Shown piece by piece: positions 13,818 to 13,904 of a DNA stretch of 13,904 nucleotides (positions are counted from its first letter, which is position 1; each line of letters starts with the position of its first letter). Where the stretch lies: the NCBI GenBank assembly GCA_018067115.1, contig JAGPVI010000272.1, positions 1 to 13,904 on the forward strand, written 5' to 3'. The stretch is from Bizionia sp. (GTDB lineage Bacteria; Bacteroidota; Bacteroidia; Flavobacteriales; Flavobacteriaceae). The notes under the pieces are model-generated. The model was not told where the DNA came from. It saw only the letters and a program-made list of their open reading frames with translations, and did no database searches. Both the position numbers and the translations under genes were made by a program.

Positions 13818-13904
13818 ATCGAGAACAATCACACAGAAAAACTTCTCGTTACAATTTATTCGCCCCTCATAAATCACTCGAAGTGACGAAAAACATATAA
13901 TTGA
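13818..13904. repeat. 87-base intergenic repeat, copy 2 (reaches window end)
   Basis: Second copy, 219 bases right of copy 1, with two substitutions. A GTCAGTT box lies 34 bases before it at 13784-13790, against 38 bases in copy 1, so the left part of the element is present but diverged. Identity continues to the last base of the window, so the true right limit is unknown. Confidence 0.85.

Larger units (their letters stand above)
13432..13904. other. Gene-free region upstream of polysaccharide cluster, with repeats
   Basis: 473 bases to the window end with no supportable gene. An open frame at 13682-13900 runs through repeat copy 2 and has low-complexity content unlike any known family, so I do not call it. 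The stretch holds two copies of an 87-base repeat, ATTCACT heptamers between them, and AT-rich sequence next to the cluster start. No exact TAnnTTTG box was found on the minus strand in the 150 bases before GTG 13431; TATATTGA about 25 bases upstream is a poor candidate. Confidence 0.6.

Noticed and set aside
13682..13900. 72-codon open frame on the plus strand
   Set aside because: It starts from a TTG in the tail of repeat copy 1 and runs through most of copy 2, with no family resemblance; open by chance in repeat DNA.
13561..13904. CRISPR array considered for the spaced repeats
   Set aside because: Only two units of 87 bases at a 219-base period with no cas genes; size and spacing do not fit CRISPR.

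Overview
The window reads as chromosomal DNA of a marine-type member of the Flavobacteriaceae (Bacteroidota). The basis is AT-rich coding sequence, promoters of the Bacteroidota form (TTTG ... TAnnTTTG), weak or absent Shine-Dalgarno sites with several TTG/GTG starts, a PorV/PorQ-family protein linked to type IX secretion, an unusually large first periplasmic loop in TatC, and a recQ / kdsD / tatC / lptB order that I recall from this family. Genus cannot be set from the sequence alone.

Left part (1-4141): the N-terminal 325 codons of RecQ helicase run leftward off the window edge. Divergent from it is a tight rightward set: D-arabinose-5-phosphate isomerase (kdsD/kpsF), tatC (1-base stop/start overlap) and a small AhpD-like CxxC protein (17-base overlap). 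lptB, the ATPase of LPS export, follows under its own very good promoter that ends almost at its ATG. KdsD makes the precursor of Kdo and LptB powers transport of finished LPS, so this is an outer-membrane biogenesis block with protein export built in.

Middle part (4165-8210): leftward pssA and a DUF808 (YedI-like) membrane protein are probably co-transcribed and converge on lptB. Divergent from pssA is a rightward pair, a PorV/PorQ-like outer-membrane barrel and a DUF4105 protein with a periplasmic domain and about five C-terminal membrane segments. The function of this pair is the least known item among the intact genes.

A 361-base gene-free stretch (8211-8571) with inverted and short direct repeats separates this conserved block from the right part (8572-13431), a leftward capsule/exopolysaccharide cluster. 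In transcription order it holds a GT4 glycosyltransferase, an O-antigen ligase/polymerase-like membrane protein, a second GT4 glycosyltransferase, and a polyprenyl-phosphate glycosyl-1-phosphate transferase that starts the repeat unit on the lipid carrier. The genes overlap or nearly touch. No flippase, copolymerase or export gene lies in the window, so the set is incomplete or works with genes elsewhere.

The right end (13432-13904) has no convincing gene. It carries two copies, 219 bases apart, of an 87-base repeat with two mismatches and strong internal dyad symmetry, the second copy cut by the window end. Tandem ATTCACT heptamers occur on both sides of the polysaccharide cluster. I found no tRNA, rRNA, CRISPR array, transposase or phage gene.
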